This document shows, piece after piece, positions 36,768 to 45,413 of a DNA stretch of 64,000 nucleotides. The position numbers and the translations under genes were made by a program. Position 1 is the first letter of the stretch, and each line of letters begins with the position of its first letter. The DNA comes from Mycolicibacter longobardus (lineage in GTDB: Bacteria; Actinomycetota; Actinomycetes; Mycobacteriales; Mycobacteriaceae). Below the pieces are notes generated by a model. It was not told the DNA's origin. It searched no databases and saw nothing but the letters and a program-made list of their open reading frames with translations. Where the stretch lies: the NCBI RefSeq assembly GCF_002102265.1, contig NZ_LQPG01000020.1:1-64000 (forward strand), given 5' to 3'.

Positions 36768-37916
36768 ATGCGGCGCGTTCTGTTCACCGAGGACCACGAG
36801 GCATTCCGGAACCTGGCCCGCGACTTCGTCGAGAAGCACGTGGTTCCGGAGTACCCGCAGTGGGAGAAGGCCGGGCGGATGCCGCGCGCGGTCTTCGAGC
36901 ACCTGGGTTCGCTGGGGATGCTCGGCATGGCGATCCCCGAGGAGTACGGCGGCGCCGGCATCGACGACTACCGCTACAACGTGGTGCTGCAGGAGGAGGC
37001 GGCGCGTGCCCTGGTGACGCTGTCCACGGTGCGCACCCAGCTCGAGGTGATCCTGCCGTATTTCCTGCACTACACGAACGATGAGCAGCGGGCGCGGTGG
37101 TTTCCCGGCATGGCGGCCGGCAAGCTGCTGACCGCGATCGCGATGACCGAGCCGGGCACCGGTTCGGATCTGGCCGGGATGCGGACCACCGCGGTCCGAG
37201 ACGGCGACAGCTACATCCTCAACGGGGCCAAGACGTTCATCACCGGGGGCATCCAGGCCGACCTGGTGATCGTGGTGGCCCGCACCTCCACCGACCCCGA
37301 CAACCGCCGCCGCGGCCTGACGCTGCTGGTGGTCGAGGACGGAATGCCCGGATTCGAGCGGGGCCGGGAACTGGACAAGATGGGTTGCAAGGTGCAGGAC
37401 ACCGCCGAGTTGTCCTTCACCGACGTGCGGGTTCCGGTGGCCAACCGGCTGGGGGAGGAGGGCGAGGCCTTCGGCTACCTGGGTCACAACCTGGCCCAGG
37501 AACGGCTCACCGTGGCGGTCGGGTCGGTCGCCCAGTCCCGCTCAGCGCTGGCCGCCACCATCGACTACGTCAAGAACCGCCAGGTGTTCGGCTCACCGGT
37601 CGCGTCGTTCCAGAACACCAAGTTCGAGCTGGCGGCGGTCTCCACCGAGATCGAGGCGGCCCAGTGCATGCTCGACCGGGCGGTTGCCGACCACGTCGAG
37701 GGCCTCCTGTCGGGGGCGGATGCCGCGCGGGTGAAGCTGTTCTGCACCGAGATGCAGGCCCGGGTCGTGGACCGCTGCCTGCAGCTGTTCGGCGGCTACG
37801 GCTACATGATGGAGTACCCGATCGCGCGGCTCTACACCGATGCGCGAGTGGCCCGGATCTATGCCGGGACCAGCGAGGTGATGAAGATGATCGTCGCCAA
37901 ATCGCTGGGGTTGTGA
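36768..37916 (+). CDS. Acyl-CoA dehydrogenase (FadE)
   Basis: Dehydrogenase of 382 aa with AMTEPGTGSDLAGMRTTA, LNGAKTFITGG, and the C-terminal LFGGYGYMMEYPIARLYTDARV and IYAGTSEVMKMIV. Alanine replaces the medium-chain catalytic glutamate, which is normal in isovaleryl/long-chain type enzymes where the base is on another helix. ATG 36768 follows AGGGAG. Last gene of the second beta-oxidation operon; probably a homotetramer, unlike the paired subunits upstream. Confidence 0.92.
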   Translation: MRRVLFTEDHEAFRNLARDFVEKHVVPEYPQWEKAGRMPRAVFEHLGSLGMLGMAIPEEYGGAGIDDYRYNVVLQEEAARALVTLSTVRTQLEVILPYFLHYTNDEQRARWFPGMAAGKLLTAIAMTEPGTGSDLAGMRTTAVRDGDSYILNGAKTFITGGIQADLVIVVARTSTDPDNRRRGLTLLVVEDGMPGFERGRELDKMGCKVQDTAELSFTDVRVPVANRLGEEGEAFGYLGHNLAQERLTVAVGSVAQSRSALAATIDYVKNRQVFGSPVASFQNTKFELAAVSTEIEAAQCMLDRAVADHVEGLLSGADAARVKLFCTEMQARVVDRCLQLFGGYGYMMEYPIARLYTDARVARIYAGTSEVMKMIVAKSLGL

Positions 37917-37939
37917 CGGCAGGGAACACCCCGGACCTG

Positions 37940-38000
37940 CTCGAACGTGAGGGCAACTTCACGCTCGAGCGCCGAGGGTGAAGCTAACTTCACGCTCGGC
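37940..38000. repeat. Tandem GAGCGTG/CACGCTC hairpins, locus 1
   Basis: Two stem-loops follow the operon: CTCGAACGTG-N10-CACGCTCGAG (37940-37969, one mismatch) and GCCGAGGGTGAAG-CTAA-CTTCACGCTCGGC (37971-38000, one mismatch). They could terminate the 32402-37916 operon. A related tandem pair with the same AACTTCACGCTCG core is at 54308-54366, in a divergent promoter region, so termination is not the only possible role. Confidence 0.55.
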
Positions 38001-38050
38001 GAGGACCCCCGGAAAAATTTCTTGGATGAGACCCTTGTCACAGCAGCCCT

Positions 38051-38082
38051 AACCAACCTACTGTGTGTTCACTTGGTTGGTT
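38051..38082. promoter_or_regulatory. Inverted repeat AACCAACC-N16-GGTTGGTT, putative TetR operator
   Basis: Perfect 8-bp arms lie directly upstream of the TetR gene at 38098. Spacing and position suit autorepression by that protein. The motif is unrelated to GAGAA-N5-TTCTC, so this regulator probably has its own target. Confidence 0.5.
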
Positions 38083-38097
38083 TATCGAAGGAGACCG

Positions 38098-38712
38098 GTG
38101 ACGTCACCCCGGCCGTACGCCACACTGCTCGCCAAAGGCGAGGACCGTAGGCAACGGATTCTGTTGGCGGCTGAACACCTGCTGGCGCGCAACGGCTGGC
38201 GGAACACCTCACTGGCGCAGATCGCCCGCAACGCCGGGGTCAGCGCGGCCGGCCTGCTGCACCACTTCGCCTCCAAGGAACAGCTGCTGCACGCGGTGCT
38301 CGACGCCCGCGACGCCGACGACGACACCCACGCCGACCGCAGCGGTGACCTGATCGAGGAGATCCAGCGGGTGGCCGAGCGGTTCACCCGGGCACCGGAG
38401 CTGGTCGGGACCTTCACCGTGCTGCTCGCGGAGAACGTGCTGCCCGAGGCTCCCCTGCACGACCGGATGCTGCACCGGTACCGCAGCGCGCTGGAGATCG
38501 TCGCCGAGCTGATCCAGCGCGGTATGGACGACGGCCGCTACCGCCCAGACATCAACGCGGGTGCCAAAGCCGCGGAGATTATCGCGTTTATCAACGGAAT
38601 GGAGATGTCATGGCTTCTGGACCCTTCAATACCCCTGACCGAGGTGTTCGCGGGGTACGCGGAAACACTGGCCCGCGACTTCGCTCCCCCGGCAAAGGAC
38701 GCCCGCCGGTGA
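38098..38712 (+). CDS. TetR-family transcriptional regulator
   Basis: Predicted repressor, 204 aa. Helix-turn-helix: TSLAQIARNAGVSAAGLLHHF at about residues 40-60, then KEQLLHAVLDARD. GTG 38098 is preceded by AAGGAG (38088-38093). Its stop overlaps the next gene (GTGA, 38709-38712), so the small protein downstream is cotranscribed. An inverted repeat of AACCAACC just upstream is a probable autoregulatory site. Confidence 0.88.
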   Translation: MTSPRPYATLLAKGEDRRQRILLAAEHLLARNGWRNTSLAQIARNAGVSAAGLLHHFASKEQLLHAVLDARDADDDTHADRSGDLIEEIQRVAERFTRAPELVGTFTVLLAENVLPEAPLHDRMLHRYRSALEIVAELIQRGMDDGRYRPDINAGAKAAEIIAFINGMEMSWLLDPSIPLTEVFAGYAETLARDFAPPAKDARR

Positions 38713-39257
38713 GCGGGGCCGGTGACCCGGACATGCGCTACCGGTTCGACCTCGTGGGGCGCAGCGTCCTCGACGTCGTCATGGCCGCAGGCGGCTGGCT
38801 CTACGACCGTGCGACCGCGGGATGGGATGTCACGGTGCTGATCGACGGCGCCGAAGACACCCAGGACACCCGCCCGCTGCAGATCCTCGGGGCCCAGGTG
38901 CTGGACCTGGCGTCGGTGCTCAGCCAGTGGGAGCAGTGGCCGCACCCGCAGACCATCGCGGTGTGCTCGGAGATGTTCGACGGCCACGCCCAGGTGCGCC
39001 AGGGCGTGATCGACGCACTGGAGCACAGCAACACCGAGGTGACGCTGTGGGGCGATGTCCCCGCCGAGCTGGATCGTGACGTCGATGCCCGCCAGCACCG
39101 GCTCAGCGCGGCCGCCCGCGCCTTCAAGGCGCAGGCGCTGCGGGCAGCCGGCGTCGACCCGGCGACCGACAACGCCTGGGATGCCCACATCGAGACGTTC
39201 CGATGTGGGCCGGCGGCGTGTACCTCTGTCGCGGCGGACCTGAGCCCGGCCAGCTGA
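38709..39257 (+). CDS. Conserved-type hypothetical protein next to tetR
   Basis: Protein of 182 aa not recognised. It starts at a GTG overlapping the tetR stop. The sequence mixes a predicted alpha/beta segment (GWDVTVLIDGAEDTQDTRPL; HPQTIAVCSEMF) with a C-terminal helix rich in Ala/Arg; several cysteines near the end (RCGPAACTS). No signal peptide or membrane helix. Its coupling to a TetR and to the acyl-CoA genes is the only functional hint. Confidence 0.65.
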   Translation: MSGAGDPDMRYRFDLVGRSVLDVVMAAGGWLYDRATAGWDVTVLIDGAEDTQDTRPLQILGAQVLDLASVLSQWEQWPHPQTIAVCSEMFDGHAQVRQGVIDALEHSNTEVTLWGDVPAELDRDVDARQHRLSAAARAFKAQALRAAGVDPATDNAWDAHIETFRCGPAACTSVAADLSPAS

Positions 39258-39282
39258 GACGCGCGACCGTGCGTCGACCGAC

Positions 39283-39981
39283 ATGACGCCTGACCCGCTG
39301 GCGCATTCCCTGGTGCTGGTGACGGATTACCGGGTCCCGGACCCGGCCCGGGTCTGGCCGCTGTTGCAGCGCTCCCGCGACAGCCTGGCCCACCTGGGTG
39401 CCCACCACGTACTCGTCTACACCTCGGCGGTCGATCGGGGCCGGGTGCTGGCGGTCATGGCCATCCGCGCCGAACAGCCGGTCGTCGACCTGCTGCGCGA
39501 CGAGGCGTTCATGGCCTGGTTCGACGCCGTCGGTGTCGATGACATCCCCGCCGTCTTCGCCGGGTCACTGGTGGAGCGCATCGACCTCAGCGACGGGCAG
39601 CAACGGCCCGCCGACGAACCGCCGACTCCGGCGAGCCTCGCCGAACCGCCGGGGGTGGTGGTCGCGGCGGTGGCCGAAGTCGGCGACGCGCAGACGCTCA
39701 TCGACCACGTTCATGCCACCGCCGAACACTTCACCGCGGCCGGCATCCGAAAGATCTTGATATTCCAGGCCTTCGACAACCCGCGCGAGGTGTTCATGCT
39801 GCAGGTGGCCGACGAGAAAGTGGCTGAGTCCGGTGCCGAATGGATCAACCAACCCGAATTCGCCTCCGACTGGATCACCCGGGCCGGAGTCGGCATCTAT
39901 CCGCCGGTGTTCGTCGGCCGCCTGGCGCACCTGATGCGCATCGGTGATGACGCGGACACAGCGGAAGAGCCGACGCGCTGA
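39283..39981 (+). CDS. Hypothetical protein with two similar halves
   Basis: Protein of 232 aa, not recognised. The two halves look related: each has a beta-strand, a helix and a second strand ending in a catalytic-looking but unproven segment (LVLVTDYRVPDPARVWPLLQ and VVAAVAEVGDAQTLIDHVHA; VLAVMAIRAEQPVVDLLRDE and REVFMLQVADEKVAESGAEW). This suggests a duplicated ferredoxin-like or dimeric alpha/beta-barrel fold. No cofactor motif is visible. Follows the 38709 gene with a 25-bp gap and is convergent with 39986. Confidence 0.65.
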   Translation: MTPDPLAHSLVLVTDYRVPDPARVWPLLQRSRDSLAHLGAHHVLVYTSAVDRGRVLAVMAIRAEQPVVDLLRDEAFMAWFDAVGVDDIPAVFAGSLVERIDLSDGQQRPADEPPTPASLAEPPGVVVAAVAEVGDAQTLIDHVHATAEHFTAAGIRKILIFQAFDNPREVFMLQVADEKVAESGAEWINQPEFASDWITRAGVGIYPPVFVGRLAHLMRIGDDADTAEEPTR

Positions 39982-39985
39982 GCCC

Positions 39986-40288
39986 TCAGTCGCTGGCCGG
40001 AAGAGGCTTGGCCTCTTTGATGGTCAGCGGCACGGTGCCGATGCTGAGGCTTCCGGCGCCGGCCTTGGTCACCAGCAGCTCGGCGCCGGCGTCGTCGACA
40101 TAGCGCTTGCCCATCACGGTCCCGGCGCCGAAGTCCGGGTCCAGCACCGCGTCACCGGAAGTGGTGTCGTCCAGCGGCACCATCGGGGCGCCGCCCGCGC
40201 GCAGGTCATCCAGGCTGTCGGCGGTCTTGACGACGATGACCTGGGTGTCGCAGACCTGGCTCTTGAGACGGGTACCGGACTTGATCAT
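39986..40288 (-). CDS. Small protein coupled to an acyl-CoA ligase
   Basis: Protein of 100 aa, unknown family. It is mainly beta-strand by pattern (SQVCDTQVIVVKTADSL, DFGAGTVMGKRYVDDAGAELLVTKAG). The single cysteine is in CDTQVIVV. The ATG overlaps the stop of the ligase gene (ATGA, 40285-40288), so the two are made from one message and may interact. Real rather than chance because of the coupling and codon usage like its neighbours. Confidence 0.7.
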   Translation of the reverse strand: MIKSGTRLKSQVCDTQVIVVKTADSLDDLRAGGAPMVPLDDTTSGDAVLDPDFGAGTVMGKRYVDDAGAELLVTKAGAGSLSIGTVPLTIKEAKPLPASD

Positions 40289-41820
40289 TGCGCCCCTTCG
40301 GTTTGGACAACGTGGTCGGTTTGCAGTTCTTCGACTACTTGCGAGACCAGCTCGCGGCGCAGCACCTTGCCGGTCGGGGTGGTCGGCAACTCCGGGTGGA
40401 AGACGATCCGGTCCGGGGTGCGGGATCCTCGCAGCTGTTCCCGAACATACTCGCGCAGCGCGTCGGGATCCGGCGATGCACCCGGCGCCGGCACCACGCA
40501 CGCGACGATGATCTGCCCCCACTCGGGATCGGGCGCGCCGACCACCGCGACCTCGCGGACCTCGGGGTGCTCGACCAGCACGTCCTCGATCTCGGCGGGG
40601 GCGATGTTCTCCCCGCCCCGGATGATGGTGTCGTCGGAGCGCCCGACGATGAACAGGTAGCCCTCCTCGTCGAGCACGGCGAGGTCGCGGGTGGGGAACC
40701 AGCCCTCGGCGTCGAGCACCGATCCGATACCGGTGTATCTGCCCGATACCTGCTCACCCCGCACATACAGCTCGCCGGGCTGTCCCGGTTCGAGCACCCG
40801 GCCCTCGTCGTCGCGGATGACGGCCTCGATCCCGGGCACCGCGCGGCCGACCGACCCCAACCGCCTGCGGACGGCGTCGTCGCTGGACTGGTAGGCGAGC
40901 CGGTGGTCTTCGGGGGTCAGCACCGCGACCGTCGAGCTGGTCTCGGTCAGGCCGTAGGCGTTGACGAAGCCGACCTCGGGCAGCAGGTCCAGGGCCCGGC
41001 GCACCAGCGGCAAAGCCACCTTGGAGCCGCCGTAGGCGAGGTTGCGCAGGGTGGGCAGCGGGGTCGGGCGGGCTTCGAGCTCGGAGACGATGCGTTCGAG
41101 CATCGTGGGGACCACGGTCGCGGTGGTCACCGCCTCGGTCTTGACCAGCCGGATCCATTCCGAGGCGCTGAACCGGCGCAGATAGACCGCCTTGCGTCCG
41201 GCGTAGAGGTTGCTCAGCGCCGCTCCGACGCCGGCGATGTGGTACGGCGGAACGCAGATCAGCGCAGCGTCGGAGGAATCCGCGGAACCGAACTCCACCG
41301 TCTGGGTCACGTAGCTGGTCAGGTTGTTGTGCGTCAGCTCAACGGCTTTGGGCTTCGAGGTGGTGCCCGAGGTGAACAGCACCACCGCCACGTCGTCGGG
41401 ATCGGGCCACTGCACCGCGGGGGCGGTGGTCTGGGCCCGGGCGCAGAACGTGTCCGAATCCATCAGCGCGCTACCCACGTCACCGGCCTCGCCGATCAGG
41501 TCGCGGTACTCCTTGTCGACCACCACCAGCGGCTGCGGCAGCCGGTCGATCAGCTCGCGCAGTGCCTGGCCGCTGAGCCGGTAGTTCAGCGGCGCGAAGG
41601 GCCGCCCGGCCCGCGCCGCGGAGAACAGCAACAGCGGCAGCATGTCGCCGCCCATACCGACATAGGCCACGCTGTTCGCGCCGGTCTCGTCGATGACTCC
41701 CGCGCCGGCGTCGGCGAGGGCGTTGAGCTCCGCGGTGGTGTAGCGGGCGGTCTCGGACACGACGGCGACCCTGTCCGGGTCGGCGGACACCGCCATCTCC
41801 AGCAGCAGCGAGACACTCAC
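40285..41820 (-). CDS. AMP-forming acyl-CoA synthetase (FadD-like)
   Basis: ANL ligase of 511 aa. P-loop VLFTSGTTSKPKAVELTH, hinge IVGRSDDTIIRGGENIAPAEIEDVL and lysine segment TPTGKVLRREL are intact. GTG 41820. Third ligase of the island; divergent from the crotonase at 41926, with a near-perfect operator copy at 41844-41858 in the gap. Its substrate is probably an acid fed to the island, but the pocket gives no clear answer. Confidence 0.92.
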   Translation of the reverse strand: MSVSLLLEMAVSADPDRVAVVSETARYTTAELNALADAGAGVIDETGANSVAYVGMGGDMLPLLLFSAARAGRPFAPLNYRLSGQALRELIDRLPQPLVVVDKEYRDLIGEAGDVGSALMDSDTFCARAQTTAPAVQWPDPDDVAVVLFTSGTTSKPKAVELTHNNLTSYVTQTVEFGSADSSDAALICVPPYHIAGVGAALSNLYAGRKAVYLRRFSASEWIRLVKTEAVTTATVVPTMLERIVSELEARPTPLPTLRNLAYGGSKVALPLVRRALDLLPEVGFVNAYGLTETSSTVAVLTPEDHRLAYQSSDDAVRRRLGSVGRAVPGIEAVIRDDEGRVLEPGQPGELYVRGEQVSGRYTGIGSVLDAEGWFPTRDLAVLDEEGYLFIVGRSDDTIIRGGENIAPAEIEDVLVEHPEVREVAVVGAPDPEWGQIIVACVVPAPGASPDPDALREYVREQLRGSRTPDRIVFHPELPTTPTGKVLRRELVSQVVEELQTDHVVQTEGAQ

Positions 41821-41843
41821 CGTTCAGCCCTCGTAACCGGCAT

Positions 41844-41858
41844 GAGAACGACATTATC
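41844..41858. promoter_or_regulatory. Near-perfect copy of the GAGAA-N5-TTCTC operator
   Basis: GAGAA CGACA TTATC differs from the consensus at one base of the right arm and keeps flanking T/A complementarity. It stands in the 105-bp gap between the divergent ligase (minus) and crotonase (plus), 24 bases from the ligase GTG, a position able to control both. Confidence 0.45.
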
Positions 41859-41925
41859 ATTTTTCGGTAGTTTCGATATCGCGCGGGCCGTGGTGATATC
41901 TCCGCTGGGTACGCTGACGTGCGAC

Positions 41926-42873
41926 ATGATCCGCATGGTCGACCTCGATGAGGAGCCCGACGCCGTTCCCGGCGCCGGGATCGTCATCGCGACGGGCACC
42001 CGGTTCGACACCGCGCACGCCGAACACTGGCTACAGCACGCCACCTTCACCCTCACCGAAACCGACTCGCCGGATCGCCGGGTCATCACGGTTCCCTCGG
42101 TGGCCCAGGCATGCTCCGATATCGCCGAGCGGTGCCGACGCTGGCCGCAGGCCGCGGCGATCTGCGACGACGTCCTGCGCGCGGTGGACCCGGCGGCCCC
42201 CGCCTTTACCGGAGTGGTCACCGAGTCGCTGGCCTACTCGGTGCTGCAGGCCGGCCCGGAGTTCGCCGACTGGCTGGCCCGGCGCGGGCCCGCCACCGTG
42301 CCGGAAGCGGGCGACCCGGTGCTGATGGACCGCGACGGTGACACCCTGCGGCTGCGCTTCAACCGGCCACAACGCCACAACGCCTTCGACAACGCGACCC
42401 GGGCCGTGCTGCTCGACGGCCTGGCCGTCGCCGCCGCCGACACCGCGATCGACGAGGTGGTGCTCAGCGGAGCCGGCCCGTCGTTCTGCAGCGGCGGTGA
42501 CCTCGCCGAGTTCGGCGGCTTCACCGATGTGGCCAGCGCGCACCTGGCCCGCACCCGCCACAGCCCCGCGCTGGCGCTGGACGCGCTGACCGCCCGGCTC
42601 GGTGCACGCTGCCGCGCCGACATCCACGGACAGGTACTGGGCAGCGGCCTGGAGATGGCCGCCTTCTGCGGCCGGGTGCGAGCCCACCCGGCAACGGTCC
42701 TGGGCCTGCCCGAGCTGAGCCTCGGGCTGATCCCGGGCGCCGGCGGCACGGTCAGCGTCACCCGCCGCATCGGACGGTGGCGCACCGCCTACCTCGTGCT
42801 GTCGGGCCGCACCATCGATGCGCCCACCGCGCTGCGGTGGGGCCTGGTCGACGAGATCGCGACACTGCGATGA
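41926..42873 (+). CDS. Enoyl-CoA hydratase with N-terminal extension
   Basis: Crotonase-family enzyme, 315 aa. The fold begins near residue 125, after an extension of about 120 residues containing no recognised motif. The oxyanion loop SFCSGGDLAEFGG and both hydratase glutamates (GSGLEMAAF and LPELSLGLIPGAGG) are present, making this the only stand-alone crotonase of the window with a classical hydratase site. ATG 41926 is used; a second ATG at 41935 is equally possible. Overlaps the next CoA-transferase gene (ATGA). Confidence 0.88.
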   Translation: MIRMVDLDEEPDAVPGAGIVIATGTRFDTAHAEHWLQHATFTLTETDSPDRRVITVPSVAQACSDIAERCRRWPQAAAICDDVLRAVDPAAPAFTGVVTESLAYSVLQAGPEFADWLARRGPATVPEAGDPVLMDRDGDTLRLRFNRPQRHNAFDNATRAVLLDGLAVAAADTAIDEVVLSGAGPSFCSGGDLAEFGGFTDVASAHLARTRHSPALALDALTARLGARCRADIHGQVLGSGLEMAAFCGRVRAHPATVLGLPELSLGLIPGAGGTVSVTRRIGRWRTAYLVLSGRTIDAPTALRWGLVDEIATLR

Positions 42874-44045
42874 CGGAGGCTGCCTGGGGCGCCTCGGGAT
42901 TGGCCTGGCTGACCGGGGATCCCGGCGGCCGCCCCGACTTCTCCCGCGCCGCGGTGTTGCAGGCCGCCGCGCAGGTGGCCCAGCGCTTCACCGGCGCGAC
43001 CGGAGCCCCGGCCGACGCCGCGACCTTGCTGGCCGGCCGCGCCGGACTGCTCGGCTGGACCCGCGCCGGACGCATCTCGGCGGGGGGAGCCTCCCGGCTG
43101 CTGACCGCGGCGGACGGCTGGTGGGCGCTCACGCTGTCGCGGCCCGACGACCTCGACGCCGTACCCGCCCTGATCGAATCCGACTGTGCCGAGCCATGGG
43201 CGGTGGTCACCGCCTGGGCGGCCGACAAGCCGGCGGCGGAGGTGGTGGCCCGGGCCAGGCTGCTGGACCTGCCCGCCGCCGCGCTGGGCGAGACCGCTTC
43301 GGCGCCGCCGACGATCCGCCGGGTTGGGCCTTCCGGCCCGGGCCGCGGTGTGCGCGGGGCGCTGGTCGTGGACCTGACGTCGCTGTGGGCCGGGCCGCTC
43401 TGCGGGCAGTTGCTGGCACAGGCCGGGGCCACGGTGGTCAAGGTGGAGAGCCCGTCGCGCCCGGACGGCACCCGCGGCGGGCCGAGGGAGTTTTTCGACT
43501 GGATGAACGGCGGAAAGCTTTCCTGCGCCCTGGATTTCGATCGCGACGCTGCAGTGCTGTCCCAGCTTCTCGGCGCAGCCGATGTGGTGTTGGAGGGATC
43601 GCGCCCGGCCGCGCTGGCCCGGCGCGAACTCGGGCCGTTCGACATCGCGGGCCGGCCGGGAAGGGTGTGGCTGCAGATCACCGCGCACGGCGCCGACGGT
43701 GGATTCGCCGGGTTCGGTGACGACGCGGCGGTCGCCGGTGGGCTGGTGGGTTGTGCGGCCGGTGGCGGCCCGGTGTTCTGCGGCGACGCCATCGCCGACC
43801 CGCTGACCGGGATCGAGGCGGCCGCCGCGGTGGTCGATGCGCTGGCCCGCGGTGGTGGCGAGGTGATCACGTTCTCCCTGGCCGCGGTCGCCGCCGGATA
43901 CGCCGCACTGCCGCTGCACGTTCCCGCCGGCGAAGCCCCGGTGCTGCCGCCACCGCGTCCGCGGATCGAGGCCACCGGCCCGGAGCTGGGCGCCGACAAT
44001 GCCCTGGTCCGCGAGCTCGTGGCGAAGGCGGGTTCACGGTGCTGA
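42870..44045 (+). CDS. CaiB/BaiF-type CoA transferase with divergent N-terminus
   Basis: Protein of 391 aa. The first ~160 residues do not match the family start; the Rossmann-type CaiB segment begins late (VVDLTSLWAGPLCGQLLAQAGATVVKVE) and is followed by the candidate catalytic aspartate in DAIADPLTGIEAA. The C-terminal dimer-embracing region is short. The order of parts suggests a rearranged or truncated CaiB in which the N-terminal part may replace the missing region. ATG overlaps the hydratase stop, and the gene overlaps the amidohydrolase by 7 bp. Confidence 0.8.
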   Translation: MTEAAWGASGLAWLTGDPGGRPDFSRAAVLQAAAQVAQRFTGATGAPADAATLLAGRAGLLGWTRAGRISAGGASRLLTAADGWWALTLSRPDDLDAVPALIESDCAEPWAVVTAWAADKPAAEVVARARLLDLPAAALGETASAPPTIRRVGPSGPGRGVRGALVVDLTSLWAGPLCGQLLAQAGATVVKVESPSRPDGTRGGPREFFDWMNGGKLSCALDFDRDAAVLSQLLGAADVVLEGSRPAALARRELGPFDIAGRPGRVWLQITAHGADGGFAGFGDDAAVAGGLVGCAAGGGPVFCGDAIADPLTGIEAAAAVVDALARGGGEVITFSLAAVAAGYAALPLHVPAGEAPVLPPPRPRIEATGPELGADNALVRELVAKAGSRC

Positions 44046-45379
44046 TCCAGCGGGCGGTGCTGCTGGACGGATCGAAGGTCGACATCCGGCTCGGCGACAC
44101 CATCGAGCAGGTCGCGCCGGCGTTGACGGCGTACCGGGGCGAAGACGTCCTCGACGCGCGCAACGCCACGGTCATTCCCGGACTGCACGACCATCACGTA
44201 CACCTGCGGTCGGCGGCAGCCGCGCTGGATTCGGTGTGTCTGGGCCCGCCCCAGGTGCGCACGCTGGACGAACTGGCCACCGCGCTGCGGACCGCGACAC
44301 CGGATCGGGACGGCTGGGTGCGCGGATACGGCTACCACGAGTCGGTTGCCGGGGAACTCAACGCAGCACTGCTGGACCGGTTCTCACCCGACGTACCGGT
44401 CCGGGTGGCGCACCGCAGCGGCGCGCTGTGGGTGCTCAACTCCGCCGGCCTGACCCGCCTCGGGATGGCCGGCCACGGGCACGGCCGGTTGCTGCGCGCC
44501 CACGGTGATCCGGCACCTGCACTGCCGCACCGTGAACCGTCACTGGCTCGGTTGAGCCGTCAGCTGGCCGCTCGGGGCGTCACCGGGATCACCGACGCCA
44601 CCCCGGGACACACCGACACCGACGTCGCCGCCTTTGCCGCGGCACGCGGCGCAGGCGAGCTGCTGCAGCGGCTGCACTGCATGGTGCCCGCCGGGACCGC
44701 CGCGGCTCCCGGGATCACCCTCGGTCCGGCCAAGGTCATCCTCGACGACGCCCGCCTGGACCTGGACGCCCTGGTGAAAGCCCTGTCCGACAACCACGCC
44801 CGCGACCACGGTGTGGCGCTGCACTGTGTCACCGATGCGCAACTGACCGTCGCGATCGCGGCCTGGCAGTCCGCCGGTGTGCACCGCGATGACCGGATCG
44901 AGCACGCGGCCGTGGTGCCCGACGACCGGCTGGCCGACCTGGCCGCGCTCGGGATCACCGTGATCACCCAGCCCAACTTCGTCGCCGAACGCGGCGACGA
45001 CTACCTGGCCACCATCGACCCCGAGCGACACCACGAGCTGTGGCGGGTCGCGTCATTGCGGGACAACGGAATTCCAGTGGCGCTGTCCACCGACACCCCC
45101 TTCGGCGACGGCGATCCCTGGGTGGCCATGCGGGCCGCGGTGCAGCGGAGCACACCCGGCGGAGCCGTGCTGGGTTCGGCCGAGCGGATCTCGGCCCGCG
45201 CCGCGCTGCAGGGGTTCAGCGGCCGGGCCGAGCAGCCCTTGACGCCGCGCCGGATCGCCGTCGGCGAGCCCGGTGACCTGTGCGTGCTGGCCGGCGACCC
45301 GTTTGCCCTCGATGCCGGCCTGGTGGCGGCGACGATCGTCGCCGGCGGCGTGGTGCACGAGCACAGCGGCGGTCTGTAG
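44039..45379 (+). CDS. Amidohydrolase (metal-dependent, YtcJ-like)
   Basis: Amidohydrolase-superfamily protein, 446 aa. The metal-binding HxH is in VIPGLHDHHVHL (about residue 55), further ligands in VALHCVTDAQ and DRIEHAAVV, and the final aspartate in LSTDTPFGDGDPW. GTG 44039 lies 7 bp inside the preceding gene; the frame upstream to 43751 is antisense-like. It would hydrolyse an amide, lactam or lactone; in a CoA-based island a ring-opening step is a reasonable guess. Shorter than typical YtcJ (about 530 aa). Confidence 0.85.
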   Translation: MLIQRAVLLDGSKVDIRLGDTIEQVAPALTAYRGEDVLDARNATVIPGLHDHHVHLRSAAAALDSVCLGPPQVRTLDELATALRTATPDRDGWVRGYGYHESVAGELNAALLDRFSPDVPVRVAHRSGALWVLNSAGLTRLGMAGHGHGRLLRAHGDPAPALPHREPSLARLSRQLAARGVTGITDATPGHTDTDVAAFAAARGAGELLQRLHCMVPAGTAAAPGITLGPAKVILDDARLDLDALVKALSDNHARDHGVALHCVTDAQLTVAIAAWQSAGVHRDDRIEHAAVVPDDRLADLAALGITVITQPNFVAERGDDYLATIDPERHHELWRVASLRDNGIPVALSTDTPFGDGDPWVAMRAAVQRSTPGGAVLGSAERISARAALQGFSGRAEQPLTPRRIAVGEPGDLCVLAGDPFALDAGLVAATIVAGGVVHEHSGGL

Positions 45380-45413
45380 CCTGTCTAGATAGTTCGAGAA
45401 TCGGAGGCACCGC

